Shown here: one piece after another, positions 25,782-34,077 of the stretch
Numbering within the stretch: position 1 is the first letter of the stretch
Layout: every line of letters starts with the position of its first letter
DNA from: Chelativorans alearensis
GTDB taxonomy: Bacteria; Pseudomonadota; Alphaproteobacteria; Rhizobiales; Rhizobiaceae
Length of the DNA stretch: 64,000 bases
Direction: 5' to 3'
NCBI RefSeq assembly: GCF_010993735.1
Contig: NZ_WQNI01000001.1
Coordinates: 310,001-374,000, forward strand
Translations under genes and position numbers: made by a program
Notes under the pieces: generated by a model
Told to the model about the DNA's origin: nothing
The model's input: the letters and a program-made list of their open reading frames with translations, nothing else
Database searches by the model: none

Positions 25782-26511
25782 GCGCCTCGAGGCGGTATAG
25801 GCCATGCGCCCCGCATGCCGCCCTCCCCTTCGAGGAGCTTGCCCTTCGGCAAGCTCAGGGTTGGGAAGGCGCGACAGACATGCTTATCCGTTGCCGCGCT
25901 TCATCCGAAGCCGGGCTATGTCAAAGAACCGGGAAGACGGGCGGCCTTCGTGTCGCCAGTCAATTTTTTTTTCGCGACCCTCGGGCCGCCCGTCCGGCGT
26001 TCTTAAGTCTCCGCCCGTTCCGCTTCCACGAAGCCGGATCCGGAAGGCCTTGAGCCTTCCACGACAGGGCGCTCCGCGCCCCCGTCTCCCCGGCTCCCTT
26101 TTAAAGTGCACCGTCCGGCACGCGCCGCCCGTAGTGGCGGCAGGGGAACCCTTGGGCGGAGCCTCCCCGGGCCGGCCGCCACGTTAGCGGCCCGCCGGAG
26201 GCGCCGGCCCCTCCCCGCGAGACCGCCGTCGCGATCCACGTTCCCGCGGGAGGGACGGGCACAGGATAAGGGCGGCTTGGGCAGCGGGGATAAAATGCGC
26301 GGTTGGGCGGGGCAAAAAAATGATAAGCGATTGTTTTGGAACGAATGTTTTTTTGAGGGGGCGGAAGTTTATCCCCGCGGAAACAGTGTGATCGACCGCT
26401 GCCCGTCAAGCTCCGTCGCGCCGTTGGCCGTTGCTTGACAGTAACCCGGGAATCCGTGAGTGCTTGGCATTTTTAGGACTGGCGAGGATTCAGGCGCATG
26501 GATGGCGGCAT
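25782..26511. other. 730-bp structured non-coding region
   Basis: No gene is supported. The region holds several inverted repeats: GAGCTTGCC/GGCAAGCTC (25835-25856), ACGGGCGGCC paired with GGCCGCCCGT (about 25934-25995), GGAAGGC/GCCTTCC (26042-26060), GGGCGC/GCGCCC (about 26067-26081), and GGCCGGC/GCCGGCC pairs around 26165-26215. A-runs and T-runs interrupt very GC-rich blocks, and 26300-26360 is A/T-rich. Open frames here are low-complexity Arg/Gly-rich and lack ribosome-binding sites. It could contain a structured RNA or be decayed sequence; no known RNA class was recognised. Confidence 0.5.
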
Positions 26512-27801
26512 ATGAAGGTGCTCGTTACAGGCGCCAGCGGCCTTATCGGCTCGGCCGTCTGCGCCCGGCTTTCCGCTGAAGGTCACGAGATCGTTGCCGC
26601 TATACGGCCGGGAAGCGGCCCGCTGCCCATGGCCGCCCGTGAAGCCGTCGAGATCGATATGGCGCATGCCGGCGGTCCGGAGGCGTGGGCGCCGCACCTG
26701 AAGAGTGTCGGGGCGGTGGTCAACTGCGCCGGCGTGTTCCAGGACAATCCTCGCGACAGCACCCAGGGCGTTCACGTCACCGGCGCGGACGCCCTGTTCC
26801 GTGCCTGTGAGAATGGAGGCGTCCGCCGTGTGATCCATGTCTCGGCGCTCGGTGTGGACCAGGAGCGGCCAACCGCCTTCTCGGCCACCAAGCGCCAAGG
26901 CGACACCCTGCTCATGGCGCGGAACCTGGACTGGGTGATCCTGCGGCCCTCGGTGGTGCTTGGGCGATCCGCCTTCGGCGGCAGCGCCATGATGCGCGGC
27001 CTTGCCGCTCTCCCGGTCATGCCGGCGATGCGGCACACCGGTCAGTTGCAGGTGGTGCAGCTCGACGAGGTGGCCGATACGGTCGCCTTCTTCCTCGCCC
27101 CGTCGGCACCCTCCCGGCTGGCGCTGGAGCTTGCAGGACCGGAGCGGCTGTCGATGAGCGAGGTGGTTGCCGTCTATCGCAAGTGGCTCGGCTGGGGGCC
27201 GGCGCGAAGCTTCACGCTGCCCGACACGCCGGCCCACCTCCTTTATCGCCTGGGCGACCTCGCGGGCCGGCTCGGTTGGCGCCCGGCCATCCGCAGCACG
27301 ACCGAGAAGGAGATCGCGCTCGGCTCCGTGGGCGATCCCGCGCGCTGGAGCGAAGTGACGGGGATCCGCCCGACCGCCCTTGCTACGGCGCTAGAGAGGC
27401 AGCCGGCGGGCGTGCAGGAGCGGTGGTTCGCCAAGCTCTTTTTCCTGAAACCGATCATCTTCGTTGTCCTCGCCGTCTTCTGGATCGGCACCGGCATCGT
27501 CTCGCTCACTGCCGGCTTCCGCGAGGGTGTCGATCTGCTCCTGCGGACGGGTGCCGGCACGCTTGCCGCTCCGGGCGTTGTCGCCGGCGCGCTTGCGGAC
27601 ATCGCCGTTGGTCTCGCCATCGCCTGGCGCCCCACGGCACGGCTGGGACTTTACGGCGCGATGGCACTGTCCCTCCTCTATGTCACCGCCGGCACGCTCT
27701 TCATGCCGTCGCTGTGGGGGGAACCGCTCGGGCCGTTGATGAAGGTCGTGCCCATTCTCGTCCTGCACCTGGTGGCACTCGCCATCCTGGAAGAGCGCTG
27801 A
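26512..27801 (+). CDS. SDR (NAD(P)-binding) protein fused to DoxX-like membrane domain
   Basis: A 429-residue fusion. Residues 1-290 form an atypical extended SDR/NmrA-like domain: MKVLVTGASGLIGSAV (dinucleotide loop), VVNCAGVF, RRVIHVSALGVDQERP and FSATKRQGDTLL, with Lys in the YxxxK position but Phe in place of Tyr. Residues about 315-429 hold four helices of the DoxX-like type (IIFVVLAVFWIGTGIVSL, VVAGALADIAVGLAIAWRP, LYGAMALSLLYVTAGTLF, VVPILVLHLVALAIL). ATG at 26512 is the best start before the GxxGxxG loop. A DUF2269-like gene overlaps its stop by one base. Substrate unknown; possibly a membrane quinone-linked reductase. Confidence 0.8.
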   Translation: MKVLVTGASGLIGSAVCARLSAEGHEIVAAIRPGSGPLPMAAREAVEIDMAHAGGPEAWAPHLKSVGAVVNCAGVFQDNPRDSTQGVHVTGADALFRACENGGVRRVIHVSALGVDQERPTAFSATKRQGDTLLMARNLDWVILRPSVVLGRSAFGGSAMMRGLAALPVMPAMRHTGQLQVVQLDEVADTVAFFLAPSAPSRLALELAGPERLSMSEVVAVYRKWLGWGPARSFTLPDTPAHLLYRLGDLAGRLGWRPAIRSTTEKEIALGSVGDPARWSEVTGIRPTALATALERQPAGVQERWFAKLFFLKPIIFVVLAVFWIGTGIVSLTAGFREGVDLLLRTGAGTLAAPGVVAGALADIAVGLAIAWRPTARLGLYGAMALSLLYVTAGTLFMPSLWGEPLGPLMKVVPILVLHLVALAILEER

Positions 27802-28274
27802 TGCTCTACTTCTTCCTCAAATACCTGCATATCATCGGCGCCGCCGTGCTTTTCGGCACCGGCGCGGGCATCGCCTTCTTCATGCTTCTGGCCCATCGCA
27901 CCGGCAATGCCGCAGTCATCGCCGCCGTGGCGCGCATCGTCGTCATCGCCGACTTCCTGTTCACCGCGACCGCTGTCGTCGCGCAGCCGGTCACCGGCAT
28001 GGCGCTCGTCTGGCATCTGGGCTATCCCCCCGGCGAAGACTGGATCGTTTTGTCGATCCTGCTTTATCTCCTCACCGGCGCCTTCTGGCTTCCCGTGGTG
28101 TGGATGCAGATGGAGATGCGCCGCCTTGCCGCTGCCGCCGCCGAGCAAGGTACCCCGCTGCCCAAACGCTACCACCGCCTCTTCCGCCTCTGGTTCGCCT
28201 TCGGCTTTCCCGCTTTCGCCGCCGTGCTCGGCATTTTCTGGCTGATGATCGCCCGTCCTGTAGATATCTGGTAA
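27801..28274 (+). CDS. DUF2269-like integral membrane protein
   Basis: A 157-residue protein with four predicted helices: LYFFLKYLHIIGAAVLFGTGAGIAFFM, VVIADFLFTATAVVAQPVTGMALV, WIVLSILLYLLTGAFWLPVVWMQ and LWFAFGFPAFAAVLGIFWLM. The early KYLHIIGA with a membrane His is typical of DUF2269 proteins, possibly a heme or quinone ligand. ATG shares a base with the TGA of the SDR-DoxX gene, a pairing that suggests one membrane redox unit. Function unknown. Confidence 0.78.
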   Translation: MLYFFLKYLHIIGAAVLFGTGAGIAFFMLLAHRTGNAAVIAAVARIVVIADFLFTATAVVAQPVTGMALVWHLGYPPGEDWIVLSILLYLLTGAFWLPVVWMQMEMRRLAAAAAEQGTPLPKRYHRLFRLWFAFGFPAFAAVLGIFWLMIARPVDIW

Positions 28275-28315
28275 GGAACGGGCGCCGGACTATCTGATGA
28301 ACAAGGAGATGTCGG

Positions 28316-29485
28316 ATGACCAAGGCACAGATCGTCGGCTGGGCGCATGCGCCCTTCGGAAAATCCGAGATGGAAGACACCGAGGCGCTGATGGCCTCGG
28401 TCGCCACCCCGGCGCTCGACCATGCCGGCGTCGAGACCGGCGATGTGGACGGCATCTTCGTCGGCGTCATGAACAACGGCTTTTCCAGGCAGGATTTCCA
28501 GGGCTCGCTCGTCGCCATGGGCAACGAGGCGCTGGCCCATGTGCCGGCGGTGCGGCTGGAGAACGCCTGCGCCACCGGCTCGGCCGCCATCTATACGGCC
28601 ATGGACTTCATCGAATCAGGCCGCGGCCGCATCGCCCTCGTGGTGGGGGCGGAGAAGATGACAGCGACGCCGACCGCGCAAGTGGGCGACATCCTGCTCG
28701 GCGCCAGCTACCGTAAGGAGGAAGCGGACGTGGATGGCGGCTTCGCCGGCCTCTTCGCCCGCATCGCCCAAAACTATTTCCAGCGCTATGGCGACCGCTC
28801 GGAAGAGCTCGCAATGATTGCGGCGAAGAACCATGCCAATGGCATGGCCAATCCCTACGCCCACATGCGCAAGGACTTCGGCTTCGACTTCTGCAACACG
28901 GTCTCGGACAAGAACCCTTATGTGGCCGAGCCGCTCAGGCGCACCGATTGCTCGCTGATCTCCGACGGCGCGGCTGCCCTGGTGCTGGCCGATGCCGAGA
29001 CCGCGGCAAGCCTGGAGCGGGCGATCGCCTTCCGTGCGCGCCGGCATGTGAACGACCTCCTGGCGATGAGCCGGCGCGACGTGACCGCCTTCGAAGGCGC
29101 GCGGCGCGCCTGGGCCGGCGCGCTGGAAGACGCCGGCGCATCGCTCGACGACCTGTCGCTGGTCGAGACGCACGACTGCTTCACCATCGCCGAATTGATC
29201 GAATACGAGGCGATGGGCCTCGCCAAACCCGGCGAGGGCCACCGCGTGGTGCGCGACGGCATTGCGCAGAAGGACGGCAAGCTGCCGGTCAATCCCTCCG
29301 GCGGGCTCAAGGCCAAGGGGCATCCGATCGGCGCCACCGGGGTTTCCATGCACATCATGGCGGCCATGCAGCTCATGGGCGAGGCCGGCGACATGCAGAT
29401 CCTTGAGGCGCGCCTGGCCGGCGTCTTCAATATGGGCGGTGCCGCGGTCGCCAACTACGTCTCGCTTCTGGAGCGCGCCAGGTAG
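28316..29485 (+). CDS. SCP2-type thiolase (acetyl-CoA acetyltransferase family)
   Basis: A 389-residue thiolase-fold protein of the sterol-carrier/lipid-transfer type. The nucleophile Cys lies in LENACATGSAAIYTAM (about residue 85). ETHDCFTIAELIEYEAMGL and GHPIGATGVSMHIMAAMQL carry the other catalytic His/Cys-type blocks. Such enzymes cleave or condense acyl-CoAs in degradation pathways. ATG at 28316 follows AAGGAG. Many relatives are encoded beside a small DUF35 OB-fold partner, and none is seen here. It is followed by a beta-hydroxyacid dehydrogenase gene, so the pair may handle a short or branched hydroxy-acyl compound. Confidence 0.85.
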   Translation: MTKAQIVGWAHAPFGKSEMEDTEALMASVATPALDHAGVETGDVDGIFVGVMNNGFSRQDFQGSLVAMGNEALAHVPAVRLENACATGSAAIYTAMDFIESGRGRIALVVGAEKMTATPTAQVGDILLGASYRKEEADVDGGFAGLFARIAQNYFQRYGDRSEELAMIAAKNHANGMANPYAHMRKDFGFDFCNTVSDKNPYVAEPLRRTDCSLISDGAAALVLADAETAASLERAIAFRARRHVNDLLAMSRRDVTAFEGARRAWAGALEDAGASLDDLSLVETHDCFTIAELIEYEAMGLAKPGEGHRVVRDGIAQKDGKLPVNPSGGLKAKGHPIGATGVSMHIMAAMQLMGEAGDMQILEARLAGVFNMGGAAVANYVSLLERAR

Positions 29486-29558
29486 CACGCCCGGCACGTG
29501 ACGCCCCGCCGATTTCCGACTAACGTCCGGCACCGCACAGATTCTTCAGGAGGGATGA

Positions 29559-30458
29559 ATGAGCAAGGAACGGATCGGCTTTATCGGCGTCGGGCTGATG
29601 GGTCATGGCATGGCCAAGAACATCGCCGAGAAAGGCTGGCCGCTGACCGTGCTTGGCCATCGCAACCGCGAGCCGGTCGAAGACCTGAAACGCCGCGGTG
29701 CGGCGGAGGCGGAAAATGCGCGCGCCTTGGCGGAAGCGAGCGATATCGTCGTCATCTGCGTGACCGGCAGCCCGCAGGTTGAAGAGATCGTCAAGGGGCC
29801 GCAAGGCCTCGCCTCCGCCGGCAAGCCGCTTCTCATCTGCGACTGCTCCACCTCCGACCCCTCCTCCACGGTGAAGCTCGCCGCCGAGCTTGCCGCGCAG
29901 GACATCACGCTGATCGACGCCCCGCTCAGCCGCACGCCGAAGGATGCAGAGGAAGGCACGCTGGACGTGATGGTCGGCGGCGAGGAGGCGGCGGTCGACC
30001 GCATCTGGCCGGTGCTCGGGGCCTTCGGCGAGCGCATCGTCAGGACCGGGCCGACGGGCAGCGGCCACACGATGAAGCTGCTCAACAACTTCCTCTCCAT
30101 GGGCTATGCCGCCCTCTATTCCGAGGCCCTGGCGCTCGGGGCGAAGGCGGGCTTGACGCCGGCCGTTTTCGACAGCGTCATCAGCGGCGGCCGCATGGAC
30201 TGCGCCTTCTACCAGACCTTCTTCAAATGGGTGCTGGAGCGGGACCGCGACGCCCATAAATTCACGCTGAAGAATGGCCTCAAGGACATGTCCTACCTCG
30301 CCGCCTTCGCCAATGCGGCGGAGTTCTCCAATCCCCTGGGCGCGGCCGTGCGCAATTCCTTCGCGCTTGCCGTCGGCGCCGGGCGCGGCGAGGACTACGT
30401 GCCGATGCTGTCCGACATCGTGGCGGAGCTGAACGGGGTCAGCCTTACCGAGAAATAG
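29559..30458 (+). CDS. beta-hydroxyacid dehydrogenase (3-hydroxyisobutyrate dehydrogenase family)
   Basis: A 299-residue NAD(P)-dependent dehydrogenase. The Rossmann start is RIGFIGVGLMGHGMAKNI; the substrate-binding strand is LIDAPLSRTPKDAEEGTLDVMVGG; the catalytic Lys lies in GPTGSGHTMKLLNNFLSMGYAALYSEALAL (split here over two conserved blocks). Members reduce or oxidise 3-hydroxyisobutyrate, tartronate semialdehyde or related 3-hydroxy acids. In the usual APVSG motif the Val-Ser-Gly is Leu-Ser-Arg, so the substrate may differ. ATG at 29559 follows AGGAGG. It lies between the thiolase and SorC genes. Confidence 0.87.
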   Translation: MSKERIGFIGVGLMGHGMAKNIAEKGWPLTVLGHRNREPVEDLKRRGAAEAENARALAEASDIVVICVTGSPQVEEIVKGPQGLASAGKPLLICDCSTSDPSSTVKLAAELAAQDITLIDAPLSRTPKDAEEGTLDVMVGGEEAAVDRIWPVLGAFGERIVRTGPTGSGHTMKLLNNFLSMGYAALYSEALALGAKAGLTPAVFDSVISGGRMDCAFYQTFFKWVLERDRDAHKFTLKNGLKDMSYLAAFANAAEFSNPLGAAVRNSFALAVGAGRGEDYVPMLSDIVAELNGVSLTEK

Positions 30459-30493
30459 AAGGCGCATGTGCTGCGGACGGCGGGAGGTGACGG

Positions 30494-31447
30494 ATGGCCG
30501 TGAATGGCGGAAAGCTCGATGAGGCTGCGCGCGCCGCCTGGCTTTACTACGTCGCCGGCAATACGCAGGACCAGATCGCCGCAAAGCTGGGTGTCTCGCG
30601 CCAATCGGCCCAGCGGCTCGTCTCGCTCGCCGTCTCCGAAGGGCTGGTGAAGGTTCATATCGACTATCCGATCGCCCATTGCCTCGACCTTTCGAAGGCG
30701 CTGCGCGAAACCTATTCGCTCTCCTTCTGCGAGGTCGTGCCGACGGATCCGGGCTCGACCTCGACCACCCTCGGCGTGGCGCAGGCCACCGCGGCCGAGA
30801 TCGAAAACTGGCTCGGGCGGCCGGAGCCGCTCATCATGGGGATCGGCACGGGGCGCACGTTGCGGGCCGCCGTCGAGCACCTGAGCACCATGGAGTGCCC
30901 GCAGCACCGCATCGTTTCGCTTACGGGCAACATCGCTCCGGACGGCTCGGCGGCCTATTACAACGTCATCTTCACCATGGCGGACAAGGTGAAGGCACGT
31001 TTCTTCCCCATGCCGCTGCCTGTTATCGCCTCCTCGGAAAAGGAGCGCGAGACGTTGCATGCGCAGCCGATGATCCGCCCGACCCTGGAGCTGGCGGCCA
31101 AGGCGGACGTTACGTTTATCGGCATCGGCGAACTCGACGACGAGGCGCCGCTTTATGTCGACGGTTTCATTACGCGCGAGGAATTACAGGCACTTAGGCG
31201 GGCCGGCGCGGTGACGGAGATCATCGGCTGGACCTTCGATCCGCAGGGCCGGCTGGTCGAAGGCATCACCAACGAACGCGTTGCCAGCGCGCCTATTCCC
31301 AGCCGCGAAACCTCGCTCGTCATCGCCTCCGCCATGGGAAAGAAGAAGCTTCCGGGCATCCGCATCGCGCTGGAAGGCAAATTAATCAATGGCTTGGTGA
31401 CCGACGAGGCAACGGCGGAGGCGCTGCTCACGCCAAGCCTCCGGTAG
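30494..31447 (+). CDS. SorC family sugar-binding transcriptional regulator
   Basis: A 317-residue regulator. The N-terminal helix-turn-helix (about residues 12-50) reads AWLYYVAGNTQDQIAAKLGVSRQSAQRLVSLA in two helices. The C-terminal sugar-phosphate-binding domain shows IMGIGTGRTLRAAVEHL, VSLTGNIAPDG and FIGIGELDDEAPLYVDG, ending with IRIALEGKLINGLVTDEATAEALL. ATG at 30494 follows GGAGGTGA. It directly precedes the polyol ABC operon, as smoC-type regulators do in relatives. An inverted repeat 23-55 bp before the binding-protein ATG is its likely operator, probably released by a polyol or sugar phosphate. Confidence 0.88.
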   Translation: MAVNGGKLDEAARAAWLYYVAGNTQDQIAAKLGVSRQSAQRLVSLAVSEGLVKVHIDYPIAHCLDLSKALRETYSLSFCEVVPTDPGSTSTTLGVAQATAAEIENWLGRPEPLIMGIGTGRTLRAAVEHLSTMECPQHRIVSLTGNIAPDGSAAYYNVIFTMADKVKARFFPMPLPVIASSEKERETLHAQPMIRPTLELAAKADVTFIGIGELDDEAPLYVDGFITREELQALRRAGAVTEIIGWTFDPQGRLVEGITNERVASAPIPSRETSLVIASAMGKKKLPGIRIALEGKLINGLVTDEATAEALLTPSLR

Positions 31448-31591
31448 GCACCACTCCGACGTGTCACCGAGGGGTAGCCGAGGCGCAAATGCGCGTTTTA
31501 CGGGCCCTACCCGTCCCCTTCGGTTGTCCCCCTCCACTCCGCGAATATTGCGCCGCAGCGACGAAACCGCATTGACTCGGCGGCGCTATTG

Positions 31592-31624
31592 TGAGTAATT
31601 GCCCATAGCATTAGCATTTGCTCA
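31592..31624 (+). promoter_or_regulatory. TGAGnAAnTGC inverted repeat, candidate SorC operator
   Basis: TGAGTAATTGC (31592-31602) and GCATTTGCTCA (31614-31624) are inverted repeats matching at 9 of 11 positions, centred 22 bp apart, 23-55 bp upstream of the polyol binding-protein ATG. TTGACT at 31572-31577 may be the -35 box, which would place the operator over the -10 and start site. Confidence 0.55.
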
Positions 31625-31646
31625 ATCGCTCATGTGGGAGGAAATC

Positions 31647-32954
31647 ATGAGACTCAAGGCCCTGCTCCTTGGAACAAGCTTTCTTGCCGTCTCCGGGCTT
31701 ACCGCCGGCGCCGAGACGCTCACCATCGCCACGGTCAACAACGGCGACATGATCCGCATGCAGAAGCTGACGGACGACTTCAAGGCGAAGAACCCCGACA
31801 TCGATCTGGAGTGGGTGACGCTGGAAGAGAACGTCCTGCGCCAGCGGGTGACGACGGACATCGCCACCAAGGGCGGGCAGTACGACGTCCTGACCATCGG
31901 CACCTACGAGGTGCCGATCTGGGCCAAGCAGGACTGGCTCCTGCCGCTGGAAAACCTCGGTGAGGATTACGACGTCGACGACCTCCTGCCGCCGATCCGT
32001 GCCGGGCTGTCCTACGAGGACAAGCTCTATGCCGCGCCCTTCTACGGCGAGAGCTCCATGGTGATGTACCGCACCGACCTCTTCGAGGAGGCGGGGCTCG
32101 AGATGCCCGAGGCGCCGACCTGGGAGTTCGTCGCCGATGCGGCGCGCAAGATCACCGACAAGGACAACGAGATCTACGGCATCTGCCTGCGCGGTAAGGC
32201 GGGCTGGGGCGAGAACATGGCCTTCCTCACGGCCACCGCCAACTCCTTCGGCGCGCGCTGGTTCGACGAGAACTGGCAGCCGCAGTTCGACCAGCCGCAG
32301 TGGAAGGAGACGCTCGACTTCTACGTCAACCTGATGAAGGATGCCGGCCCTCCCGGAGCTTCCTCCAACGGGTTCAACGAGAACCTGGCGCTGTTCCAGT
32401 CCGGAAAATGCGGCATGTGGATCGACGCCACCGTGGCGGCCTCCTTCGTGACCGACCCGGAAGAATCCACCGTGGCCGACAAGGTGGGCTTCGCGCTGGC
32501 GCCGGACAACGGCCTCGGCAAGCGGGGCAACTGGCTGTGGGCCTGGTCGCTCGCCATTCCCGCCGGCACGCAGAAGGCGGAAGCGGCGGAGAAATTCATC
32601 GCCTGGGCGACCAGCAAGGATTATCTCGAGCTCGTCGCCGAGAAGGAAGGTTGGGCCAACGTGCCGCCCGGCACGAGAACCTCGCTCTACGAGAATCCCG
32701 AATACGCCAAGATCCCCTTTGCCAAGATGACGATCGACTCGATCAACACGGCCGACCCGAACAGCCCGACGGTCGATCCCGTGCCCTATGTCGGCGTTCA
32801 GTTCGTGGCGATCCCGGAGTTCCAGGGGCTTGGCACGGCCGTGGGACAGCAGTTTTCGGCGGCCCTTGCCGGGCAGGTGACGGTCGATCAGGCGCTGCAA
32901 AGCGCCCAGCAGCTCACCCAGCGTGAGATGATGAAGAGCGGCTACATCAAATAG
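31647..32954 (+). CDS. smoE: polyol ABC transporter substrate-binding protein (sorbitol/mannitol, SmoE type)
   Basis: A 435-residue CUT1 binding protein with a signal peptide cleaved near LTAGA-ETL (about residue 22). Mature features: LTIATVNNGDMIRMQKLTDDFKAKNPDIDL split at the start, YDVLTIGTYEVPIWAKQDWLLPL, PFYGESSMVMYRTDLFEEAGL and GKCGMWIDATVAASFV. ATG at 31647 follows GGGAGG; an upstream in-frame start at 31599 would overlap the operator. It heads an operon with two permeases, an ATPase, sorbitol dehydrogenase and mannitol dehydrogenase, the known smo/mtl layout of Rhodobacter and rhizobia. The ligand is very likely sorbitol, mannitol or both. Confidence 0.88.
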   Translation: MRLKALLLGTSFLAVSGLTAGAETLTIATVNNGDMIRMQKLTDDFKAKNPDIDLEWVTLEENVLRQRVTTDIATKGGQYDVLTIGTYEVPIWAKQDWLLPLENLGEDYDVDDLLPPIRAGLSYEDKLYAAPFYGESSMVMYRTDLFEEAGLEMPEAPTWEFVADAARKITDKDNEIYGICLRGKAGWGENMAFLTATANSFGARWFDENWQPQFDQPQWKETLDFYVNLMKDAGPPGASSNGFNENLALFQSGKCGMWIDATVAASFVTDPEESTVADKVGFALAPDNGLGKRGNWLWAWSLAIPAGTQKAEAAEKFIAWATSKDYLELVAEKEGWANVPPGTRTSLYENPEYAKIPFAKMTIDSINTADPNSPTVDPVPYVGVQFVAIPEFQGLGTAVGQQFSAALAGQVTVDQALQSAQQLTQREMMKSGYIK

Positions 32955-32967
32955 CCTCCTCCTCCCT

Positions 32968-33003
32968 GGGCCGCCTTCGGTAGCGCGGGGCGGCCCCCTT
33001 TTT
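32968..33003 (+). terminator. attenuator/terminator hairpin after smoE
   Basis: GGGCCGCC pairs with GGCGGCCC across a 13-nt loop, then C and five T. It lies just after the binding-protein stop, before the palindromic element and the permease genes, and would reduce read-through. Confidence 0.65.
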
Positions 33004-33018
33004 CACTCTTGGACGATG

Positions 33019-33178
33019 TCGATGGATTTTGAGTCCTTGCTCGGACCCCCACCCCTTACCCCTCCCCTCAAGGGGGAGGGGGACGCCGACGTCTCAGAAT
33101 CCCCCTCCCCCTTGAGGGGAGGGGTAAGGGGTGGGGGTTCGGCGAAGCCGGCAAGAATGACTCAAATGCGATAACCCT
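33019..33178 (+). repeat. GC-rich palindromic element, copy 1
   Basis: A 37-bp arm at 33046-33082 is perfectly inverted at 33101-33137, with an 18-bp loop. The arms are polypyrimidine/polypurine (CCCCCACCCC ... GGGGGAGGGGG). The outer ends (GATGGATTTTGAGTC left, TGACTCAAATGCGATAACCCT right) match the termini of three other copies in the window. It lies between smoE and the first permease gene, 17 bp before the latter's ATG. Confidence 0.85.
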
Positions 33179-33194
33179 ACCTGTGGAGAGCACG

Positions 33195-34067
33195 ATGGCC
33201 ACGCTGCACACCCAGTCGACCGCGCGCCTGATGATGGCGCCTGCCGTCGTGCTTCTGCTTCTGTGGATGCTCGTGCCGCTCGGCATGACCGTCTGGTTCT
33301 CCTTCCTGCGCTACAACCTCCTGATGCCGGGCATGGAGGAATGGAGCGGCTTCGACAACTACTATTATTTCCTCACCGACCCCGCCTTCGGCACGGCGCT
33401 GGTCAACACGCTGCTGCTCGTCGGAGGCGTGCTCCTGATCTCGGTCGGCGGCGGCGTTGCGCTTGCCCTTCTTCTCGATCAGCCCTTCTTCGGACAGGGC
33501 ATCGTGCGCCTTCTCGTCATCGCGCCCTTCTTCGTCATGCCGACCGTTTCCGCGCTGGTGTGGAAGAACATGTTCATGAACCCCGTCTACGGGCTGTTCG
33601 CGTGGGTGGCGAAATTCTTCGGGCTTCAGCCCATCGACTGGCTGGCCGAGGTGCCGCTCTTCTCCATCGTCCTCATCGTCGCCTGGCAGTGGCTGCCCTT
33701 TGCGACGCTGATCCTCCTGACGGCGCTGCAATCGCTGGACGAGGAGCAGAAGGAAGCGGCGGAGATGGATGGCGCCGGCCCGGTCTCGCGTTTCATCTAC
33801 ATCGTGCTTCCGCATCTTTCGCGCGCCATCACCGTCGTCATTCTCATCGAGACCATCTTCCTGCTGTCCGTCTTCGCGGAAATCCTCGTGACGACCAATG
33901 GCGGACCGGGGCTGGAAAGCACCAATCTCACCTACCTCGTCTATGCGCAGGCGCTGCTTCAGTTCGACGTCGGCGCGGCTTCGGCGGGCGGCATCGTGGC
34001 GGTGATCCTCGCCAACATCGTCGCCATCTTCCTGATGCGCATCATCGGCAAGAACCTGGACGCGTGA
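33195..34067 (+). CDS. smoF: polyol ABC transporter permease 1 (SmoF type)
   Basis: A 290-residue inner-membrane permease of the MalF/UgpA type with six helices: LMMAPAVVLLLLWMLVPLGMTVW, ALVNTLLLVGGVLLISVGGGVALALLL and later ones. The EAA loop, which contacts the ATPase, is EEQKEAAEMDGAGPVSRFIYIVLPHL. ATG at 33195 follows GGAG; a GTG at 33183 is possible. A palindromic element ends 17 bp upstream, so expression may depend on read-through past it. It works with the next permease as a heterodimer. Confidence 0.9.
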   Translation: MATLHTQSTARLMMAPAVVLLLLWMLVPLGMTVWFSFLRYNLLMPGMEEWSGFDNYYYFLTDPAFGTALVNTLLLVGGVLLISVGGGVALALLLDQPFFGQGIVRLLVIAPFFVMPTVSALVWKNMFMNPVYGLFAWVAKFFGLQPIDWLAEVPLFSIVLIVAWQWLPFATLILLTALQSLDEEQKEAAEMDGAGPVSRFIYIVLPHLSRAITVVILIETIFLLSVFAEILVTTNGGPGLESTNLTYLVYAQALLQFDVGAASAGGIVAVILANIVAIFLMRIIGKNLDA

Positions 34068-34077
34068 GGAGGCACCC

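Noticed and set aside
25884-26239. Small Arg/Gly-rich frames on the minus strand in the 25.8-26.5 kb gap
   Set aside because: Low complexity, no ribosome-binding sites and strong inverted repeats; better read as non-coding.
25782-26300. RNase P RNA, tmRNA or SRP RNA in the structured gap
   Set aside because: None of the conserved core sequences of these RNAs was found on either strand.
33019-33178. CRISPR-like or tandem repeat array
   Set aside because: The repeats are inverted arms of one palindrome, not direct repeats with regular spacers.
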